Below, in pieces: positions 1-11,437 of a stretch of DNA of 64,000 nt. Source of the stretch: Macrotrachela quadricornifera (Eukaryota; Rotifera; Eurotatoria; Philodinida; Philodinidae); assembly GCA_022393335.1 (NCBI GenBank), contig JAJEKB010001062.1, positions 552,133 to 616,132 of the forward strand. The letters are read 5' to 3'. The notes beneath the pieces are model-generated. The model was given only the letters and a program-made list of their open reading frames with translations. It had not been told where the DNA came from and made no database searches. Made by a program: the position numbers and the translations under genes. Numbering within the stretch: position 1 is the stretch's first letter; every line of letters starts with the position of its first letter.

Positions 1-520
1 TATACGAAAACGGGTATTTATTTTTAGATTTTCTTTTGAATTAAAAGCTTGTATTTAGTTTCTATTGATAAACAGCTTAATATTTAAATTTTTTTTTTCT
101 TACAAAAAAAAAATTGATAAGAACGATAATTTTGTTATCTATTATCAAAATAGAATGTTCAAGGTTTCATCATTTGAATGTCATAAACAAAAAAAAAGCA
201 TTTTTTTTTTATATTGATAAATGACATTAAATTTAATAATTTTACTGAAAAACTTGTGAATATTGACCAGATGTTTAATATCCTTTATCTTTTTTTTTCT
301 CGACTTAATCTGTTTAATACGAATTCAAATGAAAGAAAGCAAAAATATTCTTATGGATAATAATTTGCGGTATGCATGTATAGAATTTTTCTATTAAATA
401 TAAAAAAAGAAAACAAAAGAATTATTTTTAATAATTAAAAAAGAAATTAATAAAATTATATTATTTTTTTATTGTTCTATTTTTAGTTCAATTGCGTCAT
501 TATCATTGAAACATACTGTA
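1..520. other. Upstream region of PKA gene
   Basis: AT-rich sequence with homopolymer A and T runs and no recognisable gene. A T-rich splice acceptor ends at 486, 35 bases before the PKA start codon at 521, so the mRNA probably begins with an upstream non-coding exon or a trans-spliced leader. Confidence 0.6.
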
Positions 521-2674
521 ATGGGTCCAACAAATAGTGTTAAACGAAATCAAAATGATATACAAGTATTTCTTGAAAAAGAAAAAGAAGCATTTATTGA
601 AAAACTTGAAAATCCTATGCGACAAAATGCTAGTTTAGAAGAATTTGAACTTATACGTACAATTGGTACTGGTTCATTTGGTAAATAAAATAAAATTTAC
701 AAAAATGTAAAAAGAAAAATTTTCATTTCTATTTTTTTTTAAGGTCGAGTTGTTTTAGTTAAACATCGGACAAGTCCTACAAATGAAAAAATTGCTATGA
801 AAATTCTTGATAAACAAGTTGTTATTAAAATGAAACAAATTGATCATACATTAGCAGAAAAAAAAATTCTTCAAGCATTATCTTGTCCATTTATAGTTAA
901 ATTATTTTATACATTTAAAGATAATTCTTATTTATATATGGGTCTTGAATATATACCTGGAGGAGAAATGTTTACACATTTACGTGCTTGTGGACGTTAT
1001 AAAGAAGAGATGGCAAGATTTTATGCAGCACAAATTGTACTTGCTTTTGAATATCTTCATTATTTAGGTGTTGTAAGTTAAATAGAAGATTTAATTATAT
1101 ATGATTTTTTTATTTTCATTTTTAGATCTATAGAGATTTAAAACCAGAAAATATACTTTTTGCAAATGATGGTTATTTAAAGATGGTATAGATATTTAAA
1201 GATTAATATTATATCTAATTTTGTTTATTGATTTATCTTATAGACTGATTTTGGCTTTGCAAAACGTGTAAAAGATCGTACATGGACTTTATGTGGAACA
1301 CCAGGTAAACAGATTGTTCATATATGATGCTATGATTATTTTATTTAAAAAGTAAATATGTAGTCGTATAAAGAGTATCTTTTCACAATAGTGTCGAAAT
1401 TTGAATATTCTCGGTTGTACAAATACATGAGGGAATTTTACATATTTAGTCATTTTCTCTCTTAACGAGGAAAGGTCTCTAGGTAATTAAACGCTTTTGA
1501 ATCGAGATTTCGTTCATTATGTAATCGCTAAACTAGTGATAAATACTCTGCAAAGAGTTCGAGCTCTTAGTTCATTAGCGCCAAGATACTGACCATGGTT
1601 CCTCTCAGAAACACGAGAACAATAAATTTTCGAATTTCAATTTGAAACTTTGTAAAGAGATAGATCTTAACGAGAATAGTTTGTTGTGAAAGTTTTAGTT
1701 CTTTTTCTTGTTTCTATCCGAAAATGCGGCCATAGTAAAACAGTGTTTTTTCCATCGCTTATATACATGGGCATATTCGATGTTGGTATTTCAGGATAGA
1801 AACCAAGAAAGAATCTAAACTTTTCAAGACTTACCGCTGTACAAAATTTCAAGTTTGATCTGGTATTTCTGAGAGGATCCATCGCATTCTGCTTAAAAAA
1901 ATATCATAAGAATGCAGTATCTTGGCGCTAATACACTAAGAGCTCGAACACTTTGCAGAATATTTATCACTAATTTAGCGATTATTCACTTGGAGATCTT
2001 CACTCGAAAGAGTTTAAGTTAATGAATTGTATACGATCATGTACGTGTCAATGAAAAGTTTAGCTATGCCATTATACATTAAATATATTTTACAAGATTG
2101 ATTAATAACATCATATGTAAATAATCTTAAAGTTTTGTTAAAATTCATCGATTATTCAACAGTTCATAGGATTATAATTATTTTTATTTTCAGAATATCT
2201 TGCTCCGGAAATAATTCTTAGTCGTGGTTATAATAAAGGTGTTGATTATTGGGCATTAGGTGTATTAATGGTAAATAATTTTTTTTTAAATATTTCTAAT
2301 TAATATTGTATGTTTAGTATGAAATGAATGCTGGTTATCCACCGTTTTTTGCCGATCAACCAATTCAAATTTATGAAAAAATTGTATCTGGTCGTGTTCG
2401 TTTTCCTAATCATTTTTCAGTTGATCTTAAAGATATACTTAAAAATTTATTACAAGTTGATTTAACACGTCGTTTTGGTAATTTAAAATCTGGTGTTAAA
2501 GATATAAAAGAACATAAATGGTTTAAAGATTTGGATTTTATAGCTATTTATGAAAAAACAATTCAAGCACCATTTCAACCAAGAACCGATAAAGAAAATT
2601 ATGAAACATATGAAGAACAGCCATTAACAGTAAGCACAACTGAGCGTTTTCAAAGAGAATTTTCTGAATTTTAA
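521..2674 (+). CDS. PRKAC: cAMP-dependent protein kinase catalytic subunit
   Basis: Ser/Thr kinase released from its regulatory subunit by cAMP. Six exons join in phase: 521-680, 744-1072, 1126-1185, 1244-1304, 2194-2270 and 2318-2674, giving 347 residues (PKA-C is usually about 350). In order one sees the glycine loop GTGSFGRV, the AMK lysine, the catalytic loop YRDLKPEN, the TDFGFAKRV magnesium loop, the activation segment [15 protein letters not shown] with the phosphorylatable Thr, and the C-terminal hydrophobic tail ending FSEF. The start at 521 is chosen because MGPTNSVK followed by an acidic/Lys-rich helix matches the PKA N-terminus. Myristoylation is doubtful: Gly2 is present but Pro at position 3 is disfavoured in the consensus. 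Intron 4 (1305-2193) is unusually long because of a foldback element. Identification is very secure. Confidence 0.96.
1521..1985. mobile_element. Foldback (MITE-like) element in PKA intron 4
   Basis: The sequence folds on itself. The left arm from 1521 (gtaatcgctaaac...gcgccaagatact, to about 1610) pairs with the right arm, which ends near 1985 (...cttggcgcta...tttagcgatta), and pairing resumes near the centre, where tttctatcc around 1714 pairs with ggatagaaac around 1794. Arms carry scattered mismatches. There is no coding capacity. This explains why the intron is about 890 bp while its neighbours are about 55 bp. Superfamily is not determined; I could not define a clean target duplication. 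Confidence 0.7.
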
Positions 2675-3107
2675 CAAAAGAAAAGAAAGATAAATTTTTT
2701 TTGCTTTGTTCATTCTTTTATATAATATATTTCTTTGCTCTTGTTTTTTTTTTCTTCACAAGTGATATTTATTTGTTTTTTTTTCTCTTGTTTCAAAAAT
2801 ATAAAAATTATTGTCATAGTTTATCGAAGAATCTTTTGATAAATAAACAAAAAATTTTATCTGATTAGAAATATTGATTTTATCTTTATCTGACATAAAC
2901 ATCTAATAATTGTTTTTATATTATTTTATTACTATTTACTGATAAGAATCTATTTATAGAAGTCAAAACTTCTAAAATATCAAGTTTACCCTCATATAAT
3001 ACCTTGTTTTGTTTTTCTCTTTAAAAATTAAAGCATTTTTTTTCATGTCTATCATCTGTTTATCAATCTAACTCGAAATTATAAGATCTAAATTCTTCAA
3101 ATTTTCG
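2675..3107. other. Convergent intergenic spacer
   Basis: Space between the 3' ends of PKA (+) and DPH7 (-). It holds T-rich stretches and AATAAA-like sites (for example near 2841) that could serve PKA polyadenylation. No gene seen. Confidence 0.5.
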
Positions 3108-4130
3108 TTATATTTCTTGTTTCCATACATGAACAGTTTTATCATAGAAACTACAAGAAGCAATTAAATTTTCTGATGTATTCTTTTTTTCATTCATACA
3201 ATCATCCATTAATTCTGTTAATTGATTCATTGAATCATTATATTGCCAATCACATCCATATGCTAAAGATCCATGTTGTTTATAATTACATATAATCATA
3301 AATGTTTTTAAATCAACAATAACAAAACCATTATGCATACAAGCACATAGAATAATATCTGAATTTAATGGATGTCTTTTCATTTTCCATACTCCACCAC
3401 CTAATTTTATTTCATTTAATGTTTTATTCATTTGTCTTTTATCCCATTGTCTTAAATATTCATCAAATGAACCAGTTAATAATTCATATTGATTATTATC
3501 ATTTGTTATTATTGAACATATACCCATTGTATGTTTACGATTAATATGTATAGGTTGTTTATAATCTCTAATATCCCAAATTTTAAATAATGTATCATCA
3601 GCACCAGAATAAACAATATTTGAATCATGTTTATCCCATGTACATGTCCAACATTCATATTCATGTGCTAACCATGATTGACTAAAACGTAAACTATTTG
3701 TATTATCTAAATCACATATTGTTAAATAACCTTGTTGATCACTAATAATAACATAATTATTATTCATATGTAACCATGAATGTGATAATGCTATTGTTTG
3801 ATCATTTGTTACATCTTCACATATAATTGGTTTAGTTAAATTATCTAATGTATATAAAGATAATTGTCCAAGTGCTGAAACTGTTGAAAGATATATTAAA
3901 TCATTTGATGGTTGAATCCATTTTAAATCTAATATACCATTTGTTGTTTGATGTTGTATTGTATTAATTGTATTTGTTAATGAATTATATTCAAATAAAT
4001 AAATTGAACCTTGTCTTGTTGTATTCTCTGGATTATATAAATATGTTCCACAAGCAAATAAATCTTTACGTATTGGACACCATTCAATACTATCTGGTGG
4101 ACAATCAGTTATAAAATTAACTTGAAACAT
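3108..4130 (-). CDS. DPH7: Diphthine methyltransferase (diphthine methylester hydrolase), WD40
   Basis: Single-exon 340-residue WD-repeat protein. It matches the DPH7/WDR85 family, which removes the methyl ester from methylated diphthine on elongation factor 2 so that DPH6 can amidate it. Visible family signatures are the WLAHEYECWTCTWD block, YSGADDTLFKIWDIRD, HTMGICSI, TGSFDEYLRQWDKR, the glycine-rich GGGVWKMKRHP and ACMHNGF, ending with a blade reading SCSFYDKTVHVWK. Length fits a compact seven-blade propeller. The start lies 5 bases after a minus-strand acceptor (AG at 4137-4136) and only 80 bp from the stop codon of YIPF6 upstream, so the two are probably one transcription unit resolved by trans-splicing. 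Confidence 0.92.
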   Translation of the reverse strand: MFQVNFITDCPPDSIEWCPIRKDLFACGTYLYNPENTTRQGSIYLFEYNSLTNTINTIQHQTTNGILDLKWIQPSNDLIYLSTVSALGQLSLYTLDNLTKPIICEDVTNDQTIALSHSWLHMNNNYVIISDQQGYLTICDLDNTNSLRFSQSWLAHEYECWTCTWDKHDSNIVYSGADDTLFKIWDIRDYKQPIHINRKHTMGICSIITNDNNQYELLTGSFDEYLRQWDKRQMNKTLNEIKLGGGVWKMKRHPLNSDIILCACMHNGFVIVDLKTFMIICNYKQHGSLAYGCDWQYNDSMNQLTELMDDCMNEKKNTSENLIASCSFYDKTVHVWKQEI

Positions 4131-4150
4131 TTATACTAGAAATAAAAATA
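4131..4150 (-). promoter_or_regulatory. Candidate trans-splice acceptor before DPH7
   Basis: Read on the minus strand this is a T-rich tract ending in tttctag followed by tataa and the DPH7 ATG. With only 80 bp separating it from the YIPF6 stop there is little room for an independent promoter, so a spliced-leader acceptor inside a dicistronic RNA is the simplest reading. Confidence 0.55.
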
Positions 4151-4210
4151 AAACAACAACAACAACAACAACAAGAGAAATATGCGAAAATTCTTTTTCT
4201 TTTTATTTAT

Positions 4211-5000
4211 TTATTTTGGATGTGCATGAAGTATAATAAGCCAAGAAACAAGAAAATAAAATAAAAATATCGGATAAAGTACAAGCATACGACGATTTGG
4301 ATGTTGTGTTTCACCAAGAAAACGAATACTTGCATACATTGTCCATATAAATGCAACCATTACTATTAAAAATCTTATTATATGTAATATTGATTTTGTT
4401 GGTAAATGTAAAAGAAAATTATTTATAAATGCAGATATTAATAATGGTAATAAACAATAACCAAGTACGCAAACTGATTGAAAAAACGATATTTTACCAC
4501 CAAGTAATTGTGAATTGATCTAAAAGAAATGTTATTTTATTAAATTAAAATCAAAAAAAAAAAATCAATAACATACTGTAACAACAATTGATCCAATAAA
4601 CATTAATGTAAATACTTCAGCAAATTGTACTCCGCTACTAATTTTTGTAGCATTACTTTGAAGAAGTATAGCTAATGTTGTAACTAAAATAAGTGGTCCC
4701 CATAAATCCCATTGTTTTAAAAGTGTTGATGATTGACGTGGAATAAGTGCATGACCAAATTTTCGACAAACAGCAAAAAGATCACCTTTAATATTTGAAA
4801 AAGAAAACAACAACAACAACAAATTATTTATATTTATTTCTATAAAATGATAACAAACGTTTTATAGTTTCTAAAACAGGTTCATCAAGTGTTGATAATT
4901 CATTTTGATTATTTTTATTTGAACTTGATGTTATATTACCATCGATCATATCAATTGGTTTTGATGATGAAATAAACGAGCTTTGATCATTATCATCCAT
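4211..5000 (-). CDS. YIPF6: Yip1-domain membrane protein YIPF6
   Basis: Golgi multi-pass protein of the YIP1 family, which acts in ER-Golgi vesicle traffic with Rab GTPases. Three exons on the minus strand (5000-4859, 4785-4577, 4519-4211) join in phase to 219 residues. The cytosolic N-terminus ends in TLDEPVLETIKRDLFAV, the hallmark of YIPF6, followed by IPRQSSTLLKQWDLWGPLIL and about five hydrophobic segments, with the internal GEVF-type helix replaced by AEVFTLMF, and a C-terminal FLVSWLIILHAHPK. The exon 1-2 junction regenerates the conserved Arg-Asp. It is upstream of DPH7 on the same strand and divergent from the ZIP gene at 5373. Confidence 0.92.
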
Positions 5001-5372
5001 AATTTCGTATATTTAAAAATAAAAAAAAAAGAGAGAAATATATGCTGATGTATTTTATCATTCATTTATCCATGAATCATTTAGATTCACTATTGGTTAA
5101 TAATTATTACCAATGAAAGAATAAATAAAAAAAAATCAGATCATCTTCCTTTTTTTTTATCTGATTATTTTTGCTCGAATAAATACATATAAGACATTAT
5201 TTGCATAGCTATTCATATAGCATACTTATATTTGATATATAATGGTTGATAAATGTTAATATAATATTTTTGTGTTATGAATGAATGTGTAAGGTAACAA
5301 CCAAAAACGAGTTATTTTGACATTTTATTTCATTTTTTTTTAATATAATAAAAAAAAGATTTATTCTTTAAG
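5001..5372. promoter_or_regulatory. Divergent promoter region YIPF6 / ZIP
   Basis: The 372 bp between two divergent starts must hold both promoters. It is AT-rich, with no motif I can name. A T-rich acceptor (ttctttaag) ends immediately before the ZIP start codon at 5373. Confidence 0.45.
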
Positions 5373-8300
5373 ATGATATTATTTTGGTATAAGATCATTT
5401 TTTCAATTATTTATTCTAATATTATTGTATTATCATTAACAATTGATTCAAAATTTCTTGAATTAATTCATCATAATATTCGAAATTATACATTATTAAA
5501 TGATTTTTATAGAAGCATTCTACAAGATGTTAGACATCATCGTTTAGTTGATACAGTTTATTCACCAATTAATATACAAAAAATAATATCAAATGATTAT
5601 GATGAAGAATATTTAAAAAATTCTGTAAGATTTGTATATGTTTTTCAAAGTATATAATTATCTTTTATTTTTTAGTGTTATGAAAATACAGCTGATCTTC
5701 TTCATGCTCATGGTTATGATAAAACAATCACTGAATTATCCGTTAGTGATGTACAATCTCTTCTTCCAGCTATTTTATATAGTATTGAAAATCCTGGTTG
5801 TTCACGTCAATTTCTTCCATCAAAATCTTATTCATTTTTTGATAGTAAAATCTACATTTAAAACAAAAAACGAAATATTTTCTATATTTTTAGTATGGGT
5901 ATTAGGCTTAATACTTGTTATACTTATAAAATTAATACATTTATTAATATTTTTTCTTTCTGGTGAACATTGTTTATCATTAACATCAGTTGGTATATCA
6001 AAAACATTATTAGATGAAAATGATCTAAGAGAAAATCCAACAGTTAATATACGTTATTCACCATTAAAATTTCGTCTTTGGTTAGGACTTGGTTTTAATG
6101 CATTTACTTGTGGTATTATGCTTGGAACAATTATGTATCATTTAATTCCACATGTATAAAAAGAGAAAAAAAAAAGTTTATTTTTAAATTAATTTAATAT
6201 AATATATATTTTATTAATTTAGATTTATGAAGTACCTAATGAAAATTTTGATTATATTTATCTTCTTCGTGCAACTATTGTTTTTTTTGGTGTTTATTTA
6301 TTTTTTATTGTTGAAAAACTTTTACGATTTCGATTTAAAATAGATGAAGTAAATTTATTAAAATTAATTTTGATATTAACTTTTCTTTTTTTTTTATAGG
6401 TACAATTAAATGAAACAAATAATAATGAAGATGAATTAAGTGATTTAAGAAAATTATCTGATTCATCTATGATGCAAATGGCTAGAATGCATGGAACATT
6501 ACATGCTAGTGAAGATGTAATTATATATTATTTGTATGACAAATTATATCTTTTTTTTCTTTTTAAGAATAATTATCCTCATAAACATTTAAGTCCACCA
6601 GCAAGAATACCGGTAAATTTAAATCGAAGATTTTTACAAATTTTCATTTTTTATTTATAGATACATAGTGATACTGATGATGAAGAAACAGATTTACAAT
6701 TAAAACAAATGCCAGTTTCAAAAGAAAAAAAATCATCTCATCAACATCATCATCATCATACAGATGAACTTCCTCATCGAATACGTAATCTTACGTTATA
6801 TCATGTAATCAATGATTTTTCTAATGATCTTATCTATGGTTGTGGTTTATCAACAGCATTAGCACATGATCGACTTATTGGTTTTATCTTAAGTCTTATG
6901 ATTTTTAGTGAAGGTTTTCGACGTCATTCACGTAAGAGAAAATCAATAAGAAAGACTAAGGTTTTTTTTGTGTGAAACACGATCTAAAAGAAGTTTTGAA
7001 ATGTAATAGAAGTAGAAAATTGAAGTCATCCATTCTTCCATAATAATTATGATTGACATCTTAGCATCAACTCATCACACATATAACAGGCAGACTCAAC
7101 AGTATTTTTCTATAGAATTAATTAATCAAGCTAATTATTAACCTTAATTAACATTTTTCCGGATATTTTTCAAGGAAAAAAATGACTTCTAATTGGATGG
7201 GTGAACTTATATATAGACATGATCGCCTATTTTAGGAGGAGAGAGAAGTTATCTCTTATTTCTCTACGATCAGCACTTGCTACTATATCGTGTTTCACAT
7301 TTTAATGTCGCGGGATTTGTTCTAACAACTTATTTTATAAAAATAAAAAAAAAATTATCATTTAGAAACAATTTCATCCATGGGACGAAAACGTGGCCTT
7401 TCGTTACTTTTTATTTCAATAATTTTTCTTCTACTTGGATATATAATTGGAGGAATTTTAATTGAAATTAATCGTCGATTTAATAATGATCTATCTTATA
7501 TTCGTATAGAATATATCTATTCAATTTTATATGGTGCACTTTTTTATACAGCACTCGTAACTTTGGTAAGATATTTTGTATGATATTATTTAAGTTTTAT
7601 ATTTCGTTTGTTTTGATTGATTCAATGAGAATGAAGTGTAAAAAGATAAAAACTGAAGTCATGAAAAAAAGCACTGTAAAACCGTTTTATTCATCAAATG
7701 AATCTATTTTAAGAAATCTTAATTCTAGAATTCTATAAAGAAAATAAGAAATCGGATAAAGTTTGGATAATTTTTAAATTTTTGATGAGAATATATATTT
7801 CGATAATTTTATTTTTTACATTCTTGCATTGTGACATTCATACTTTTAATATATATTTTTTTTCGGTATTTAGCATTTTTGATATAACCTCGAAATCATC
7901 AATGATACACTAACTTATCAATAATATTTTTATATTTTGTTAAAATAAAAAATGAGATTTAATCTAATCTATATAAAACTATATGGTCGCGATCAGCTGC
8001 TTGGAGGGCTCATCAAATGTTTTTTTTTCTATTGTAAGGTTAAAACATAGTGTTGTTCGGAACAATTTAGAGTTACCTATGATCCTCTCTCATATGACCC
8101 GAACATAAAAATAATTTATTTCTTCTTTTTTTTTAATTTAAGATTCCTGAATTAAATAATTTTGGTCATCATTTACAAGTAGTTCTTAAACAAGTCGATC
8201 AAACATCAAAACAACGGCGTTTAATAAAAATTCTTATTCTTATATGTCAAAATCTTTTTCTTATAATTGGTGTTATAATTGCATTAGTATTAGCAATAAT

Positions 8301-8388
8301 ATGGCGTTATTATTATCGTATAAATATTTATGATTATGTTTGTAAACGAGATTCATCTCGATTATTTTGTCATTCTCATTCAAATTAA
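5373..8388 (+). CDS. Degenerate ZIP (SLC39-like) membrane protein
   Basis: Nine exons join in phase: 5373-5624, 5676-5844, 5894-6153, 6223-6348, 6400-6516, 6568-6612, 6661-6931, 7366-7565 and 8143-8388, giving 561 residues. Architecture is that of LIV-1-type ZIP metal transporters: signal-like N-terminus, extracellular domain, helices with HLIPHV, a cytosolic His-rich loop (HQHHHHH), then the core helices. The two metal-site motifs are gone: where active ZIPs have HNxxDG it reads HVINDFSNDLIYG, and where they have HExPHE it reads FSEGFRRHSQT. The second change straddles the 6932-7365 intron, whose ends are normal GT/AG and in phase, so this looks like divergence rather than a splice error. 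Probably non-transporting or altered in function; a tandem paralogue of the intact gene that follows. Confidence 0.75.
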
Positions 8389-8537
8389 AAAAAAAAAACA
8401 AGAATATCTTGAAATTTGTATTTTCATAGACTTTTGTGATAAAATATTTCATGTTAACTTTATAGTAGTAAATGAAATTTATTATTAGTTTCTCTCTTTT
8501 TTTTAAATAATAATATCATTTTTAGTCTAGCTGTGTT

Positions 8538-8547
8538 TTCATTTTAG
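8538..8547 (+). promoter_or_regulatory. Splice acceptor abutting second ZIP start codon
   Basis: The T-rich acceptor cattttag ends at 8547 and the ATG begins at 8548. The upstream ZIP stop is only 160 bp away. No cis exon is evident between them, so this fits a spliced-leader acceptor of a downstream gene in a polycistron. Confidence 0.55.
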
Positions 8548-11437
8548 ATGATGATTTATTATCTAGCCATCATTCTAATTCTAGTCAAATTTTATTCTAT
8601 ATATGCAATTAATGAGAAATTAACTTATATCGAAGAAAATCTTCTTTATACACATATTAAAACTCAAACTGATTTGGATTTATTTTATCATAAACTTATC
8701 GAATCAAATGATATAAATGATCTAAAATTTTTACGTAATATTATTAATGAAAATGATATTCGAGAATTAAATATAGAACATAAAGTAAATATTAAATAAT
8801 ATTTCGTATTTAAAAATTTTCAAATTGAAGTATAATTGAGCTTAAGATCTATTATTCGATACTTTCAGCTTATTGGTACATGATGAATTTCTTTTCTTAT
8901 TTCTATGATTAAAGACTCACATCGAAGATCATAATGCATAGTTGGTTTGAGAGCAATCGATATGTATAAGTGCTTTCAATTAATGAAGAGAAATGAAAGC
9001 TGAAGACTATTGAAAAATTGTTTTCCGAATGATTGATAATGATATATCAAAGCTGAAAAATCCTAAACAACTGCAAAATATGGTCAGCGAATGGTACAAT
9101 TCTATCAAAAAATAAATAAAACAGCAGCGATTTGTGTACAAGTATTAATGAAATGCTATACAATTAGCTAAGTTATTTAGTACTTCGAACCCAAGAAGTA
9201 AGAAAGAAAATTTACTATGTCAAAAATTAATCGGACAGAATTTGATTCATTTTAAAAGAAAAAATAGTATACATAAAATAAGCCTTTTATTGTAAATTTT
9301 GTCTCGACAGTTAACATTTTTGTATTCTTGTCAGATTCTTTTTATCACAGAAATAGCACAAATTCTTATGTAATCTAGTAAAATTTTTGTACTTTATTCT
9401 CTTTATTAGTATATATTATTCGCAATAATAGAAAAGTAGAATAACAAATTAAAACTATTGAAATGAGTAACGATAATTGTGAAAATCATTTATATCAAGT
9501 TTAGAAATAAACGATAATTCTCTCACTTTCTCTTGTAATGCCATCAAGATTCTTTTAAAGAAAAACACCATTAAAAAATGCAAAAATCTGGAAAGAATAG
9601 ATTTAATAACATCAACTAATGATTCATCCATTCATTATGATTTTCATATTAATTTTACATGAATTTTAGTGTTTTAAATCAACAAATGATCTGTTCAATG
9701 CTTTCAATATTCAACCAGATATTATAAATGGTAGTTTAACTTCTACTGATATTCAACGATTATTACCTGCCTTAGTTAATATTAAATTTAATGATGGATG
9801 TAATAAATTACAAGGACGTGCAACATGGAAAAGTATTATATTAAATTATTATTTAATTTAAATAATCTATTATTATTTTAGATATTCTAATTGGATTTAT
9901 TGCAGTTAGTTTTATTAATTGCTCAGCTTTGGGTGGTGCTATTATTTTACCATTTCGAAAAAAATCTGCATTTAAATGGATTCTTAGTGCTTTTATTGGT
10001 TTAGGTATAAAAACATATTTATTTATCAATATATTAAGAAAATTTTCGTCATTGTTCTAGCGGTAGGAACATTGACAGGTTCAGGCATATTTCATTTAAT
10101 TCCTATGGTTAGCTTATATCATATATATTTATAATACAAAAATAATTATTTTCGCTTGTTTTTTATTTTATGTTTAAAGGCGTTTGACATTCCAAAGCTT
10201 GATATATATCATGGCTATCTTAATAAAGCTCTTATTACAATGTTTGTTATATATATATTCTATATACGTGATCAACTTTCGAGAATTTTTTTAAATATTG
10301 AAACAGTTTGTATTTATTATTAATTGTATTTAATTTTCTTTATATATATCTAGGTTATATGTACACATACTCATGAAGATGAGAAATCATCAGTAAGTTT
10401 ATTTAATGATTTTCTTATAAGAGAATGTTCTTAAATGTTAATCTGAGGATGAGGCTGATTAAATAAAAAGTTATAATCAAAAGATTTTTTCATTATTTGA
10501 GCTATACACTTTTTCTTAAAATTGGATTATCAGCTGTCTCAATCTCGGGTGAACATATGAGACATTCTCTTGTTAAATAGAATAATTTATATTTCATTGT
10601 AGATAGAAGAAAATGATTTAGTTGATCTCTCATCTTCTATTTCTTCAAATGCTGAAAGCTCAATTCATAAAAATTTTAAAGTATATTAAAATTTGAATAT
10701 TTTTAGTCTTTCTAAATAAATAATGATTTTATTTTTAAAGTTAACCATTCAAAATAAACATTTCAATAATTTAATAGAAAATTTAAAAATAATGAAAGCA
10801 GCTGGATGGATGATATTTATTGGTGATATGTTACATAATTTTATTGATGGTTTAACATTAGGTGCTGCTTTTATGGTATCAATTAGTGAAGGTCTACGAA
10901 TGTCATTACCAATTGCATGTGAAGAATTTCCACATGAACTTGGTGATATTGCTGTTTTACTTAGTAGTGGATTAAATATAGGACAAGCACTTATTGTTAA
11001 TTTTCTAGCTGCTTGTAGTTGTTATCTTGGATTTTTTCTTGGTGCAAAATTAGGTTTATTAAAATTTGAATTATTTAATAATTAATTTAAATATTTCTTT
11101 GTTTTTGTTTTTTTGTTAAAGGAGAATTAGAAGAATTTCATCCATGGATTTATGCATTAGCTGGTGGAATGTTTGTATATATTGGTCTTGCAGATATGGT
11201 AGATTAATCTTGAAATTTATTTTAATTGAAAAAAAATTGTATTTTTATTTTCTATAGGTACCAGAACTTGTTTCAATGGGTGATGAAATAGAAAAAGATT
11301 ATATGGAATTAAATCAACCAATAACAATTATTTTAAAACTTAAAATTTTATTATGTCAAAATAGTGGTGTCATTTCTGGTATTGTTATTATGTTTTTACT
11401 TGGAAAATATGGATCATATTTAGAAAATTTAATTTAA
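8548..11437 (+). CDS. SLC39A14: ZIP metal transporter, ZIP8/ZIP14-like
   Basis: Imports divalent metals (Zn, Fe, Mn, Cd in characterised ZIP8/14). Ten exons join in phase: 8548-8784, 9670-9832, 9882-10004, 10061-10107, 10180-10305, 10354-10392, 10603-10680, 10741-11053, 11122-11198 and 11258-11437, giving 460 residues. It has a signal-like N-terminus, a helix with GSGIFHLIPMAF, a loop with HTHED, the core HNFIDGLTLG, and EEFPHELGDIAVLLSSG. Glu in place of the first His of HExPHE is diagnostic of the ZIP8/ZIP14 branch. The C-terminal helices end GKYGSYLENLI. It lies 160 bp after its degenerate paralogue. I cannot separate ZIP8 from ZIP14 here, so the symbol is provisional. Confidence 0.88.
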
